11,949 bases of DNA from Candidatus Woesearchaeota archaeon (GCA_014729145.1 WJKL01000011.1:1-11949); one strand, 5' to 3'. Shown: positions 1-10,053, numbered from the stretch's first letter. The notes: a model not told the origin generated them from the letters alone. A program made the numbers and translations.

Positions 1-1
1 C

Positions 2-412
2 TGGTACATTGATCAAAGTTTGAAGAGTTTTTCTCCTGCATTGAGAAAATACTGGATTAAAAGACCTGACTTTATGATACTCCTCCCTAATTTTGGATTG
101 ATTTTTGTTGATGTGAAAGATAAAATCCAGGCTAAAAAATATGATAAATTTTTTCTCAGAGCTAATGAAGTTGATAAGTATGTAGGGATGCAAAGAACTT
201 TTAACATTCCGATATGGTTTGTGATATCAAATTCCAAATATCATTACAACACTTGGTTCTGGATACCTTCTTCTGAAATTACTAGGGCAGGCTTTGTTTT
301 TGAAACTCGGGCAGTTAAAGAAAGGTGCTATTCTGTTCCAAGCAAATCTTTTGTTCAGGTGGCAGACACTGATAATTTAGAGAGGATATTCAGTAAATTA
401 TTCAGAATGTGA
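2..412 (+). CDS. PD-(D/E)XK nuclease-like protein, 5' end outside window
   Basis: The reading frame is open from the window edge (frame 2) to TGA at 410-412, so this is the last 136 codons of a longer gene; an internal TTG at 20 is unlikely to be the true start. The visible part contains R-P-D at residues 21-23, then a hydrophobic strand and D37-V-K39 (sequence FVDVKDK). That is the spacing and strand context of the PD-(D/E)XK nuclease core, in which the acidic residues bind Mg2+ and the lysine helps catalysis. Downstream, IPIWFVIS resembles the next core strand. The family covers restriction enzymes, Holliday-junction resolvases and repair nucleases, and nothing here decides between them. 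No glutamate of an N-terminal core helix is visible because that part is missing. The frame is followed by the rRNA promoter on the same strand. The fold assignment is inference from a short motif. Confidence 0.6.
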   Translation, partial: WYIDQSLKSFSPALRKYWIKRPDFMILLPNFGLIFVDVKDKIQAKKYDKFFLRANEVDKYVGMQRTFNIPIWFVISNSKYHYNTWFWIPSSEITRAGFVFETRAVKERCYSVPSKSFVQVADTDNLERIFSKLFRM

Positions 413-452
413 GCCTAAAGGATTTTCTCGTCGATAAAAAAGGTTTTTTAGC
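413..452 (+). terminator. Possible T-tract terminator after the nuclease-like gene
   Basis: This AT-rich spacer follows the stop codon at 412 and contains a run of six T at 443-448, preceded by six A. Archaeal RNA polymerase can terminate on U-tracts alone, so this may end the upstream transcript before the rRNA promoter. It is a weak signal on its own. Confidence 0.25.
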
Positions 453-454
453 TA

Positions 455-470
455 CGAAACCTTTATAAAG
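455..470 (+). promoter_or_regulatory. rRNA operon promoter (BRE-like + TATA box)
   Basis: A purine-rich BRE-like CGAAACC is followed by TTTATAAA at 462-469, which sits in the palindrome CCTTTATAAAGG. A TATA box centred at 465-466 predicts transcription starting near 490, about 50 nt before the 16S processing stem. No other good TATA element lies between the upstream stop codon and the stem. The stretch from about 490 to 690 is then the pre-rRNA leader; I see no gene in it. Confidence 0.55.
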
Positions 471-540
471 GCTTATTCCTCAAATAAAATAACTAAGATG
501 AGTGCTTTAATAAGGTACGATTATCACATTAAAGTATGAT

Positions 541-565
541 GTATGTAGAAGCAATCATCTAGTTG
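541..565 (+). other. 16S rRNA processing stem, 5' arm
   Basis: Positions 541-551 pair perfectly with 2185-2195 and 557-565 pair perfectly with 2176-2184, leaving a 5-nt bulge (552-556) on this side. The helix brackets the whole 16S gene, as expected of the archaeal pre-16S stem. Just inside it, 566-570 can pair with 2170-2174, 571-573 with 2164-2166 and 576-578 with 2161-2163, leaving a 3-nt bulge at 2167-2169 and a 2-nt bulge at 574-575. That is a relaxed bulge-helix-bulge, the kind of site cut by the tRNA splicing endonuclease in archaeal pre-rRNA. Confidence 0.75.
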
Positions 566-689
566 TAGTTCTAATGATTATATTTAGCAGCCAATAGTTA
601 GGAGATGTGTGAAGTGATTTTTCATCTTACAAGAAAAATTGCGCAGAGGATATTATAATGATTTTAATTAAATATTCAATGAAGTTTTA

Positions 690-2142
690 ATTCCAGTTGA
701 TCCTGCTGGCGGCTGCGGCTATCTGGTTTGTACTGAGGCATGCAAGTTTTTTCTTTGATTCTTCGGAATTTTAGAAAGGCAAACGGTTCAGTAACACGTA
801 GCTAACCTACCCTTAAGTCAAGGATAAGCTCGGGAAACTGAGTCTAATACTTGATAAGAGATATGCCCTGGAATGACTTATCTCTCAAACTCGCGCTTAA
901 GGATGGGGCTGCGGTGGATTAGGTTGTTGGCGGGGTAATAGCCCACCAAGCCGAAGATCCATAAGGGCTCTTAGCGGAGAGGCCCTGAGAAGGAATCTGA
1001 GACACTATTCCTACTCCTACGGGGGGCAGCAGTCGAGAATCTTCTGCAATGCACGAAAGTGTGACAGAGCGAACCAGAGTGCTTTCCAAATTGGAAAGCT
1101 TTTATGAAATGTAAAAAGTTTCACGAATAAGGACTGGGTAAGACTAGTGCCAGCCGCCGCGGTAATACTAGCGGTCCAAGTCGCAGCCACAATTATTGGG
1201 TCTAAAACATCCGTAGCTTGTTTAATAAGTTCCTTGTGAAATCCCATATCTCAAGTATGGGGCGTGCAAGGAGTACTATTAAACTAGAGACTGGAAGACG
1301 TAAGAAGTACATTCAGAGTAGCGGTTAAATGTGTTGATCCTGAATGGACTCACAATAGCGAAAGCATCTTACGAGGACAGTTCTGACAGTAAGGGATGAA
1401 GGCTAGGGGCGCAAAACGGATTAGATACCCGTGTAGTCCTAGCAGTAAACACTGCACACTAAACATTAGTACCTCCTCGAGAGGTATTAGTGCTGAAGGG
1501 AAGCCGAAGAGTGTGCTACCTGGGAAGTATAGTCGCAAGGCCGAAACTTAAAGGAATTGGCGGGGAGGCACTACAACGGGTGACGCGTGCGGTTCAATTA
1601 GATTATACACCGTGAACCTCACCAGGAGCGACAGCAGAATGAAGGTCAGTCTGAAGGGCTTACCTGACACGCTGAGAGGAGTTGCATGGCCGACGTCAGC
1701 CTGTGTCGTGAGATGACCTGTTAAATCAGGTAACAGGCAAGACCCACATCTATATTTACTAAGTGTACCATATAGAGATTGCCTTGGTAACAAGGATGAA
1801 AGTGTGGGCTACGTTAGGTGGGTACAGCCCGAATCCCCTGGGCCACACGCGCGCGTCAAAGGTGAACGCAACGAGATGCGACTCCGAAAGGAGAAGCTAA
1901 TCTCTTAAAGTTCATCCTAGTCTAGATTGAGGCTTGCAACCCAGCCTCATGACACTGGAATCCGTAGTAATCGTTTGTTATCAGCGAACGGTGAATATGT
2001 CACTGTCTCTTGCACACACTGCCCGTCAAACCAACCGAGTTTAGTTATGGTGAAACTTCTAGAAGGAGAGCCTTAGCTAGATAAGGTAGGTTAAGTCGTC
2101 ACAAGGTACCTGTAGGGGAACCTGCAGATGGATCACCTCCTA
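690..2142 (+). rRNA. rrs: 16S ribosomal RNA
   Basis: Small-subunit rRNA of about 1,450 nt, slightly shorter than most archaeal 16S. The 5' end is the ATTCCAGTTGATCCTGC block (archaeal consensus ATTCCGGTTGATCC). Landmarks in order are the 530 loop with GCCAGCCGCCGCGGTAA (around 1149-1165), the ATTAGATACCC block at 1420-1430, AATTGGCGGGGAGGCAC around 1555-1571, the tRNA-contact block ending in GCCCGTC (2021-2027), the decoding adenines equivalent to A1492/A1493 at 2093-2094, the dimethyladenosine loop GGGGAACC, and the terminal GGATCACCTCC. The anti-Shine-Dalgarno is intact. Two usually invariant positions differ: U instead of C1400 (2020) and C instead of A1499 (2100). Several standard archaeal primer sites are altered. 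The ends are assigned by homology to about 2 nt. Confidence 0.97.
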
Positions 2143-2175
2143 TATTTACTTTATATGATTATCTAGGGCAATTAT

Positions 2176-2195
2176 CAACTAGATCTTCTACATAC
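2176..2195 (+). other. 16S rRNA processing stem, 3' arm
   Basis: This arm pairs with 541-551 and 557-565 to give 20 base pairs closing the pre-16S. Beyond it, 2196-2199 can extend the helix with 536-539 if T540 is bulged. The spacer from 2143 to tRNA-Ala at 2274 holds no gene that I can see. Confidence 0.75.
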
Positions 2196-2273
2196 TCATC
2201 TTGTTTACAGAATAATCTTAGGAAAAAGATTAGACAAAAAGGTTAAAAACCAAGATAGATTCAGTATTCCATT

Positions 2274-2346
2274 GGGCCCGTTGTCCAATGGCTTAAGATA
2301 CCTCCCTTGCACGGAGGAGATCCGTGTTCGATTCACGGCGGGTCCA
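2274..2346 (+). tRNA. tRNA-Ala, anticodon TGC
   Basis: This is a complete 73-nt cloverleaf in the usual archaeal position between 16S and 23S. The acceptor stem is GGGCCCG/CGGGTCC and contains the G3:U70 wobble pair, the identity element for alanyl-tRNA synthetase, with discriminator A73. The anticodon stem CCTCC/GGAGG closes loop CTTGCAC, whose anticodon TGC reads GCN alanine codons. The T arm is CCGTG/CACGG with loop TTCGATT. CCA is not encoded (the sequence continues TTG after A73). There is no intron. Confidence 0.97.
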
Positions 2347-2505
2347 TTGAAAAATTCTGTAAAAGATGACTTAGTAATCCTGAAAGAAAAGCAGGTACAT
2401 CACAAATCATACTCATATATTATGAGACAAGGTGAGGCGAATGAATCGCTTTATCTTTTTGAGAACACAGGTGAAAGACCTGGATTCAAAGAATCATGTT
2501 CAATG
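2347..2505 (+). other. 16S-23S spacer after tRNA-Ala, hairpin-rich
   Basis: No gene is seen in this transcribed spacer. It can form at least three local hairpins: CTCATA/TATGAG with a 3-nt loop (2412-2426), GCGA/TCGC (2437-2449), and CAGGT/ACCTG around a GAAAG loop (near 2468-2482). These probably shape the precursor before the 23S processing stem. A coding frame passing through it begins in the tRNA and is not credible. Confidence 0.5.
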
Positions 2506-2524
2506 AAATAAGCAGTAGAAGAAT
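2506..2524 (+). other. 23S rRNA processing stem, 5' arm
   Basis: Nineteen nucleotides here are the exact reverse complement of 5389-5407, on the far side of the 23S gene. An uninterrupted 19-bp helix enclosing 2.86 kb is strong evidence for the pre-23S processing stem and hence for the limits of the 23S gene. Confidence 0.9.
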
Positions 2525-2544
2525 ACCCACTTTAGTTAGTGTTC

Positions 2545-5383
<2,839 letters not shown>

Positions 5384-5388
5384 ACAGA

Positions 5389-5407
5389 ATTCTTCTACTG
5401 CTTATTT
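5389..5407 (+). other. 23S rRNA processing stem, 3' arm
   Basis: Perfect 19-nt complement of 2506-2524, closing the pre-23S. It runs straight into the T-rich terminator. Confidence 0.9.
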
Positions 5408-5430
5408 TTTGAATTATAATTTTTTTCTTT
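5405..5430 (+). terminator. rRNA operon terminator (T tracts)
   Basis: Two plus-strand T runs, 5405-5410 (six T) and 5420-5426 (seven T, then CTTT), directly follow the 23S processing stem. They lie just before the end of the convergent exchanger gene at 5433. A stem followed by U-rich RNA suits archaeal termination. No 5S rRNA gene lies between 23S and this site. Confidence 0.6.
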
Positions 5431-5432
5431 AC

Positions 5433-6425
5433 TTAAAATATATTGAAAATCTTAGCTATAAATAATGCATAGAATATAATTAAAATTCCTCCTTCCCATC
5501 TCGTAATCTCTTTATTCTGAGTGATAAAGAAAAACATAAGTGTTGCCATTATCATCACTGGCAAAGAAAATGTTAACATAGAAGGTGGAATGACCAATGT
5601 CCCAAGCATTGAAGGAATTCCCATAACTGCTAAAATATTGAAAATATTGCTTCCTAAAACATTACCCACTGCAATTTCTGACTTGCCTTTCTTAGCAGCT
5701 GAAATTGTTACCATTAATTCTGGTAAAGAAGTTCCAAGGGCTACAGCTGTAACAGCAATGACCTCTGCTCCAATCTCAAGAATCTGAGAAATTGTTATCA
5801 CAGATTCTACAGTGAACCTAGCACCAAGATAAATTCCAATGATGCTTCCAAACAAAATAAACCATGTTTTCAAAGAAATGCCTTTTTTCATCTTTTTCTT
5901 TTTTGTTTTGTCTACTAATTCTCCTTTTACACCCCTCAATTGCTTTCTAACTTCTTTTTCAGGTTTTTCTCTAGACTTAATTAAATAAAAAGAATACATT
6001 ACAAGAGTAATCAAAAGAAGAATTCCTTCTCCTGTTGTGAACACTCCGTCCCATATCATTATTGCCAAAAGAAAACATGTACCCACAAGAAAAGGCAAAT
6101 CAACATGGAGAAGATTTCTTGAAAGCTCAAGTTGCTTTTTTGCAATTAATCCTGCAACACCAACAATAAGAAAAATATTTGCTATGTTGCTTCCTAAAAC
6201 ATTTCCAATAACAATCTCTGAACTTCCATTGTGAACTGCGATTATAGATGAGATTAATTCTGGTAAAGAAGTTCCGATTGCGACTATTGAAACTCCTATG
6301 AAAAAAGTGGGAATGCCCAACCACAAGCCTATTTTTTCAGCAGCATTAGTAAAATAATCAGAAGATTTTATCAAAACAGCCAAGCTAATAATAAAAATTC
6401 CTGCCCACAAGAACAATTCATTCAT
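5433..6425 (-). CDS. Calcium/cation exchanger, CaCA family (YrbG-like)
   Basis: A predicted 330-residue inner membrane antiporter with about ten hydrophobic segments, exchanging Ca2+ for Na+ or H+. The two inverted alpha repeats are clear: GTSLPEL (51-57) with GNVLGSN (74-80), and GTSLPEL (231-237) with GNVLGSN (254-260). E56 and E236 match the ion-binding glutamates of the M. jannaschii exchanger NCX_Mj. The residues 27 further on are N83 and N263; NCX_Mj has N and D there, so one ligand is probably changed. A lysine-rich cytosolic loop (about 150-186) joins the halves. I chose the ATG at 6425 because AGAGGTG lies 6 nt upstream; the in-frame GTG at 6434 falls inside that Shine-Dalgarno. It starts 29 nt after the stop of the Ca2+-ATPase gene, so the two are probably co-transcribed. 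The transported ion pair is inferred from the family. Confidence 0.93.
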   Translation of the reverse strand: MNELFLWAGIFIISLAVLIKSSDYFTNAAEKIGLWLGIPTFFIGVSIVAIGTSLPELISSIIAVHNGSSEIVIGNVLGSNIANIFLIVGVAGLIAKKQLELSRNLLHVDLPFLVGTCFLLAIMIWDGVFTTGEGILLLITLVMYSFYLIKSREKPEKEVRKQLRGVKGELVDKTKKKKMKKGISLKTWFILFGSIIGIYLGARFTVESVITISQILEIGAEVIAVTAVALGTSLPELMVTISAAKKGKSEIAVGNVLGSNIFNILAVMGIPSMLGTLVIPPSMLTFSLPVMIMATLMFFFITQNKEITRWEGGILIIFYALFIAKIFNIF

Positions 6426-6431
6426 TATTTG

Positions 6432-6437
6432 CACCTC
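6432..6437 (-). promoter_or_regulatory. Shine-Dalgarno for the exchanger gene
   Basis: GAGGTG on the minus strand is complementary to the CACCTC of the 16S tail at 2134-2139. Six nucleotides (CAAATA) separate it from ATG at 6425, which decides the start over the overlapping GTG. Confidence 0.8.
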
Positions 6438-6454
6438 TTAATTATTGTCATAAC

Positions 6455-9079
6455 TTATTTTCTATATTTAATATATTTACCTATCTCAAAAAGTATCACT
6501 CCTGAAACCGCAAAAGGTAAAATAATCATCCAGTTCATTAATGTCAATGGTGCTAATTTAAATATTCCTGCAAGAGGAGTATAAATTAAAATCAATTGTA
6601 ATGCTAATGATAGGATAATTGCATAATTCAACCATTTATTTGAAAAAATACCTATCTCCAATAAAGGTTTTTTGCTTCTACAAGTATAAACAAAAAACAA
6701 TTCAAACAATATTGCAGTGGTTAATACCATAGATCTGACAGTCTCTATAGGCATAGCACCCTCTCCAATAAGATAAACAATGAATTCTGCAGCAAATGCT
6801 ATTATTCCTCCTGCAAGAATAAACTTCCATGTTCCTGTTAATGCGCTTTTTTCTTGTCTTGGTTTTGAGTTCAAAACATCTTCTGGTTCCTCGAATACCA
6901 AAGATAATGCTGGAATAGAATCAGTTAATAGATTAAGCCATAGAATTTGTAAGGGTAATAAAGGAAGTGGAAGATTCAAAAACAACGCAGACATAATCAA
7001 TACTATCTGACTGAAATTTACAGCAAGCATGTATTTTATAAATTTTTTAATATTATCATAAGTTTTTCTTCCCTCTCTTATTCCTGAAACAATAGATGCG
7101 AAGTTATCATCTATTAAAACCACATCTGCTGTATCTCTTGCCACATCTGTTCCTCTCTTACCCATAGCTATTCCAATGTCTGCTGCCTTCAAGGCGAGAA
7201 CATCGTTTACCCCATCTCCTGTTATTGCTACAGTCTCATTATTTGATTGAAGAGCATTAGTGATTTTCAATTTTTGCTGAGGGCTTGTTCTTGCAAAAAT
7301 AACTACTTTTTCAATAACCTTATTCAAATCAGATTCAGATACTTCTTCTAATTCTGAGCCTGTCATAATCTCTCCCTTAAGCCCTATTTGTTTAGCAATA
7401 GCCTCAGCTGTTAGTTTACTATCTCCAGTAATCATTTTAACTTTTATTCCTGCATTCCTTGTATCTTTGATTGCATTTGCTACTTCTTTTCTAGGAGGGT
7501 CGATCATACCTATAAACCCAAGAAAAATCATTCCTTCTTCTACTGCCTTTTCTTTTTTGTTAAAATTCTTATAAGCAAAAGCCAAAACTCTCAATGCCTC
7601 TTTTTCCATTTTTGAGGATTTTTCCAACAATTCTTTCTTTCTCTTTGGAGTTAGTTTTTTTATGTCTCCCTTAACCATTTCAAAGGAGCACTTGCTTAGA
7701 ATTTTTTCTGAAGCACCTTTAGAATAAAGGACCTTTTTTCTTCCTGCATCTCTTACAAGAGACATCATTTTTCTTTTGGAATCAAATTCAAACTCTCTTA
7801 ATCTCGGCTCTTGTTCAGTAAGCTCTTTTTTATTCATTTCAAAATCCAGGGCCATTCTCACAAAAGCCTGTTCAGTAGGGTCTCCGATAAAAGAATAATC
7901 TCCTGATTCAAGTTTTTCATACCTGGCATTATTGCAGAGGATACTTGTTTTTATTGTTTGGTACAAGTGAGGGGTTTTTTTCAAATCAACTTTCTTCAGT
8001 TTTTTGTTCTCAAACAAAAGATTCTTGCCTTTTTTTCTATACATTTGATCATCTACAAATATTTTTTGAACATGCATTTTTTCCTCAGTTAATGTGCCTG
8101 TCTTATCTGAGCAAATTACTGTAACACTTCCTAGGCTTTCAACTGCAGGTAGTTTCCTCACAATCACATTTTTCTTTGACATATAAACAGAAGATATTGC
8201 GAAAGAAATAGCTAAAACTGCAGGTAATCCTTCTGGAATAGAACCAACTGCTAGAGCTATTGCTGTTAAAAGCATTTGAACCTTATCAAAATGTTGAGTA
8301 AATCCAAGGAGCATTACTATTACTACAAGCCCAAGTATAATCAATCCCAACTGTTTAGAAAATACATCTAATCTTTTTTGTATTGGTGTTTTTTTGATTT
8401 CAATTTCCTGAAGCTCTGAAGCTATTTTCCCAAATTCTGTATTCATTCCTGTTGAAACAACAATGGCTTTTCCACTTCCAGCAACAACTTTTGTTCCAGT
8501 ATAAACCATGTTAGATCTTTCAGGTAGGATTGTTTTTGAAGGCAAAACTTTATCCTCTTTATTTATAGAAAGGCTCTCTCCTGTTAGTGCGGCCTCATTT
8601 GTCTGTAAACTTTTTTGCTCAATAATCCTGCAATCTGCATTGATTTTATCTCCTGTCTTTAACACCAAAACATCTCCTGGAACAATCTTAGAAGAAGAAA
8701 TTTCCATATGCTTCCCATTCCTAATAACTACAGATGTGGGAATGAGTAGTTTTTTTAATCCAATTATGGCTTTTTCAGCTTTGTATTGCTGAAAAAAACC
8801 AATTGAAGCATTTACCACAACAATAGCAGCTATTACAATTGCATCAGTAAAATGTCCAATTAAAACAGAAATAATTATTGCTGCTATCAATATATAAATT
8901 AAAAAAGACTTGAATTGCTCAAGAATAATTTTAACTGGTCTGAATTTATGGGTTTTTTTAATTTCATTTTTTCCAAACTTTTCTAATCTTTTTTTAGCCT
9001 CCTCATCTGAAAGCCCTTGCTCAGAAGTCCCTAATTCTTGAATAACCTCTTCTTTTGTTTTGCTGTGGAATTTATCCAT
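6455..9079 (-). CDS. P2-type Ca2+-transporting ATPase
   Basis: An 874-residue P-type ATPase, the usual length for bacterial/archaeal SERCA-like pumps, that would expel Ca2+ using ATP. Seen in order: N-terminal cation-ATPase domain (about 4-75), M1-M2, actuator motif TGES (166-169), M4 PEGLP with E283, the phosphorylation site DKTGTLT with D325, nucleotide-domain KGASE (454-458), hinge TGDGVND (620-626), and six C-terminal helices. By comparison with SERCA, the site-II ligands are kept (E283 for E309, N716 for N796, D720 for D800). In M5, N688 matches N768 but Q691 replaces E771, a site-I ligand, which suggests one Ca2+ per cycle; Mn2+ or another ion cannot be excluded. The start ATG (9079) lies about 25 nt below a TATA box and lacks a Shine-Dalgarno, so the mRNA may be leaderless. 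The exchanger gene follows after 29 nt. Confidence 0.95.
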   Translation of the reverse strand: MDKFHSKTKEEVIQELGTSEQGLSDEEAKKRLEKFGKNEIKKTHKFRPVKIILEQFKSFLIYILIAAIIISVLIGHFTDAIVIAAIVVVNASIGFFQQYKAEKAIIGLKKLLIPTSVVIRNGKHMEISSSKIVPGDVLVLKTGDKINADCRIIEQKSLQTNEAALTGESLSINKEDKVLPSKTILPERSNMVYTGTKVVAGSGKAIVVSTGMNTEFGKIASELQEIEIKKTPIQKRLDVFSKQLGLIILGLVVIVMLLGFTQHFDKVQMLLTAIALAVGSIPEGLPAVLAISFAISSVYMSKKNVIVRKLPAVESLGSVTVICSDKTGTLTEEKMHVQKIFVDDQMYRKKGKNLLFENKKLKKVDLKKTPHLYQTIKTSILCNNARYEKLESGDYSFIGDPTEQAFVRMALDFEMNKKELTEQEPRLREFEFDSKRKMMSLVRDAGRKKVLYSKGASEKILSKCSFEMVKGDIKKLTPKRKKELLEKSSKMEKEALRVLAFAYKNFNKKEKAVEEGMIFLGFIGMIDPPRKEVANAIKDTRNAGIKVKMITGDSKLTAEAIAKQIGLKGEIMTGSELEEVSESDLNKVIEKVVIFARTSPQQKLKITNALQSNNETVAITGDGVNDVLALKAADIGIAMGKRGTDVARDTADVVLIDDNFASIVSGIREGRKTYDNIKKFIKYMLAVNFSQIVLIMSALFLNLPLPLLPLQILWLNLLTDSIPALSLVFEEPEDVLNSKPRQEKSALTGTWKFILAGGIIAFAAEFIVYLIGEGAMPIETVRSMVLTTAILFELFFVYTCRSKKPLLEIGIFSNKWLNYAIILSLALQLILIYTPLAGIFKLAPLTLMNWMIILPFAVSGVILFEIGKYIKYRK

Positions 9080-9100
9080 AATTAAATTTATGAAAATATG

Positions 9101-9108
9101 TTTATTAA
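9101..9108 (-). promoter_or_regulatory. TATA box for the Ca2+-ATPase/exchanger operon
   Basis: Minus-strand TTAATAAA is centred about 25 nt before the ATPase ATG. That would place the transcription start at or next to the start codon. It is AT-rich sequence, so the match alone is weak; the same spacing at other genes in this window supports it. Confidence 0.45.
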
Positions 9109-9146
9109 CCTTATTAAAAATTTATCGTCAATAATTCTTTCCATCA

Positions 9147-9911
9147 TCAATAACCCTTTCCAATTAAATCATCACAAGGTCTGATTGTCCTCATCCCAAA
9201 TTCATAGGTTTTATTTGATTCAACTCCAGGAAAATTATCAACAGCCCATAAATCTGCCCATATTGGTGTGCCTCTTTCAGGATAATTGATTTTAACTAAA
9301 AGGTGTGGGGAATTAGAACAAAAGCTCTGATGAATTATCACTTCCTCTGAAGTAAATCTTCCAGACTTAAGAAGCAATTTTCTATAAATTCTGCCCTGAA
9401 TATTACTGTCTGCATAACTATCATCTGGTTGATTCCAAAAATATTCAAAATCTTTTATAATAAAAACTTTCCAAGGCTCAAGAAGATACTGCCTTATGGG
9501 GGAAGTATACTTTTTCTCTACCTCAAAAAACAGTGCTTTTGCATAATCATACTTGTTTTCAGAATATTGTTCGCTTAAATTATTATTAATCATTAATGCA
9601 TTTTGAGGAATATTTGAATTAATAGGAAGAAAATACATTCCAACTAAAAGAAAAATAAAGCCTAATGAAGATGCTCCTACGCGCCAATTTATTTTTTTAA
9701 ATCTAACAAGCAAAGAAACAAAGACAGTATCAACAATAAACCATGTCATAAGTATATGCCTTGTATTGGATTGCCTTGAAAAAGGAACAAAAGCTATGAA
9801 TGTATCTATATACCAAATAACAACAACTAACAAAACCCCTTTTAATATGTCTAGCAAAAGCTTTTTGCTCTTTTTTCTCTTCTTTCTCTTTTTTTCACCC
9901 TCTTTTTTCAT
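9147..9911 (-). CDS. Three-helix membrane protein with degenerate transglutaminase-like domain
   Basis: Unnamed 254-residue protein. A very basic N-terminus (residues 2-18, mostly Lys/Arg/Glu) is followed by three hydrophobic segments (about 18-43, 52-70, 78-95). By the positive-inside rule, residues 96-254 then lie outside the cell. Part of this domain, from about 150 to 226, follows the pattern of transglutaminase-like/cysteine-protease folds: a helix ending in YRKLLLKSGRF, a strand with H203 (SPHLLVKI) and a strand with D225 (WADLWAVD). The catalytic Cys expected at the start of the helix, near 170-172, is N-I-Q here, so it is probably non-catalytic if the fold is right. C198 and C246 could form a disulfide. 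The start ATG lies 27 nt below a TATA-like box, with no Shine-Dalgarno. The stop is 67 nt before the ATPase gene, which seems to have its own promoter. The domain call is inference. Confidence 0.75.
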   Translation of the reverse strand: MKKEGEKKRKKRKKSKKLLLDILKGVLLVVVIWYIDTFIAFVPFSRQSNTRHILMTWFIVDTVFVSLLVRFKKINWRVGASSLGFIFLLVGMYFLPINSNIPQNALMINNNLSEQYSENKYDYAKALFFEVEKKYTSPIRQYLLEPWKVFIIKDFEYFWNQPDDSYADSNIQGRIYRKLLLKSGRFTSEEVIIHQSFCSNSPHLLVKINYPERGTPIWADLWAVDNFPGVESNKTYEFGMRTIRPCDDLIGKGY

Positions 9912-9933
9912 TGAAAAACATTAGATAGTAAAG

Positions 9934-9941
9934 CTTAAAAA
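9934..9941. promoter_or_regulatory. Shared TATA-like box for divergent RNase P RNA and membrane-protein genes
   Basis: CTTAAAAA on the plus strand (TTTTTAAG on the minus strand), within AAGCTTAAAAACC. Its centre is about 27 nt from the minus-strand ATG at 9911 and about 23 nt from the first paired base of RNase P RNA at 9961, so one box could direct both units. No second box of similar quality lies in this 49-bp gap. Confidence 0.5.
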
Positions 9942-9993
9942 CCTTACATGTTTTGAATTTTTGTAAGTTGGGTAGTTACACTAAAAAATTCCA

Positions 9994-10022
9994 TTGGAAT
10001 TTTTGGTGCCACAAAACCAACT
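9994..10022 (+). repeat. Repeat B copy 1 inside RNase P RNA
   Basis: A 29-nt segment beginning TTGGAATTTT and ending CCAACT, nearly the same as 10198-10226 (two substitutions and one single-base gap on each side). Its continuation CCACAAAACC pairs with GGTTTTGTTGG at 10047-10057. It overlaps the start of repeat A copy 1. Confidence 0.75.
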
Positions 10023-10053
10023 GTGCTTGTGCACAGAAAACCAAAAGGTTTTG
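10012..10053 (+). repeat. Repeat A copy 1: hairpin module in RNase P RNA
   Basis: A 42-nt module found again at 10347-10388 with only one inserted and one deleted base. It folds as CAAAACC/GGTTTTG (10012-10018 with 10047-10053), an asymmetric A/C-rich internal loop, and an inner hairpin CTGTGC/GCACAG with loop TTGT (10021-10036). It lies upstream of conserved region I, in the P3 neighbourhood. Confidence 0.85.

Noticed and set aside
2362..2386. Possible C/D-box guide RNA in the 16S-23S spacer (GATGA ... CTGA, 10 nt apart)
   Set aside because: The C box lacks its leading U, and no convincing C'/D pair or terminal stem follows.
2272..2511. A 79-codon plus-strand open frame
   Set aside because: It begins inside tRNA-Ala and runs through the hairpin-rich spacer into the 23S processing stem.
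5384..5432. A 5S rRNA gene downstream of 23S
   Set aside because: Only 49 nt separate the 23S end from the convergent exchanger gene, filled by the processing stem and T tracts; 5S must be elsewhere.
5521..5787. Plus-strand open frames opposite the exchanger and ATPase genes
   Set aside because: They are antisense to well-supported coding sequences with full family motifs.
6426..6434. GTG start at 6434 for the exchanger, adding three residues
   Set aside because: The GTG is part of the Shine-Dalgarno GAGGTG; the ATG at 6425 has proper spacing.
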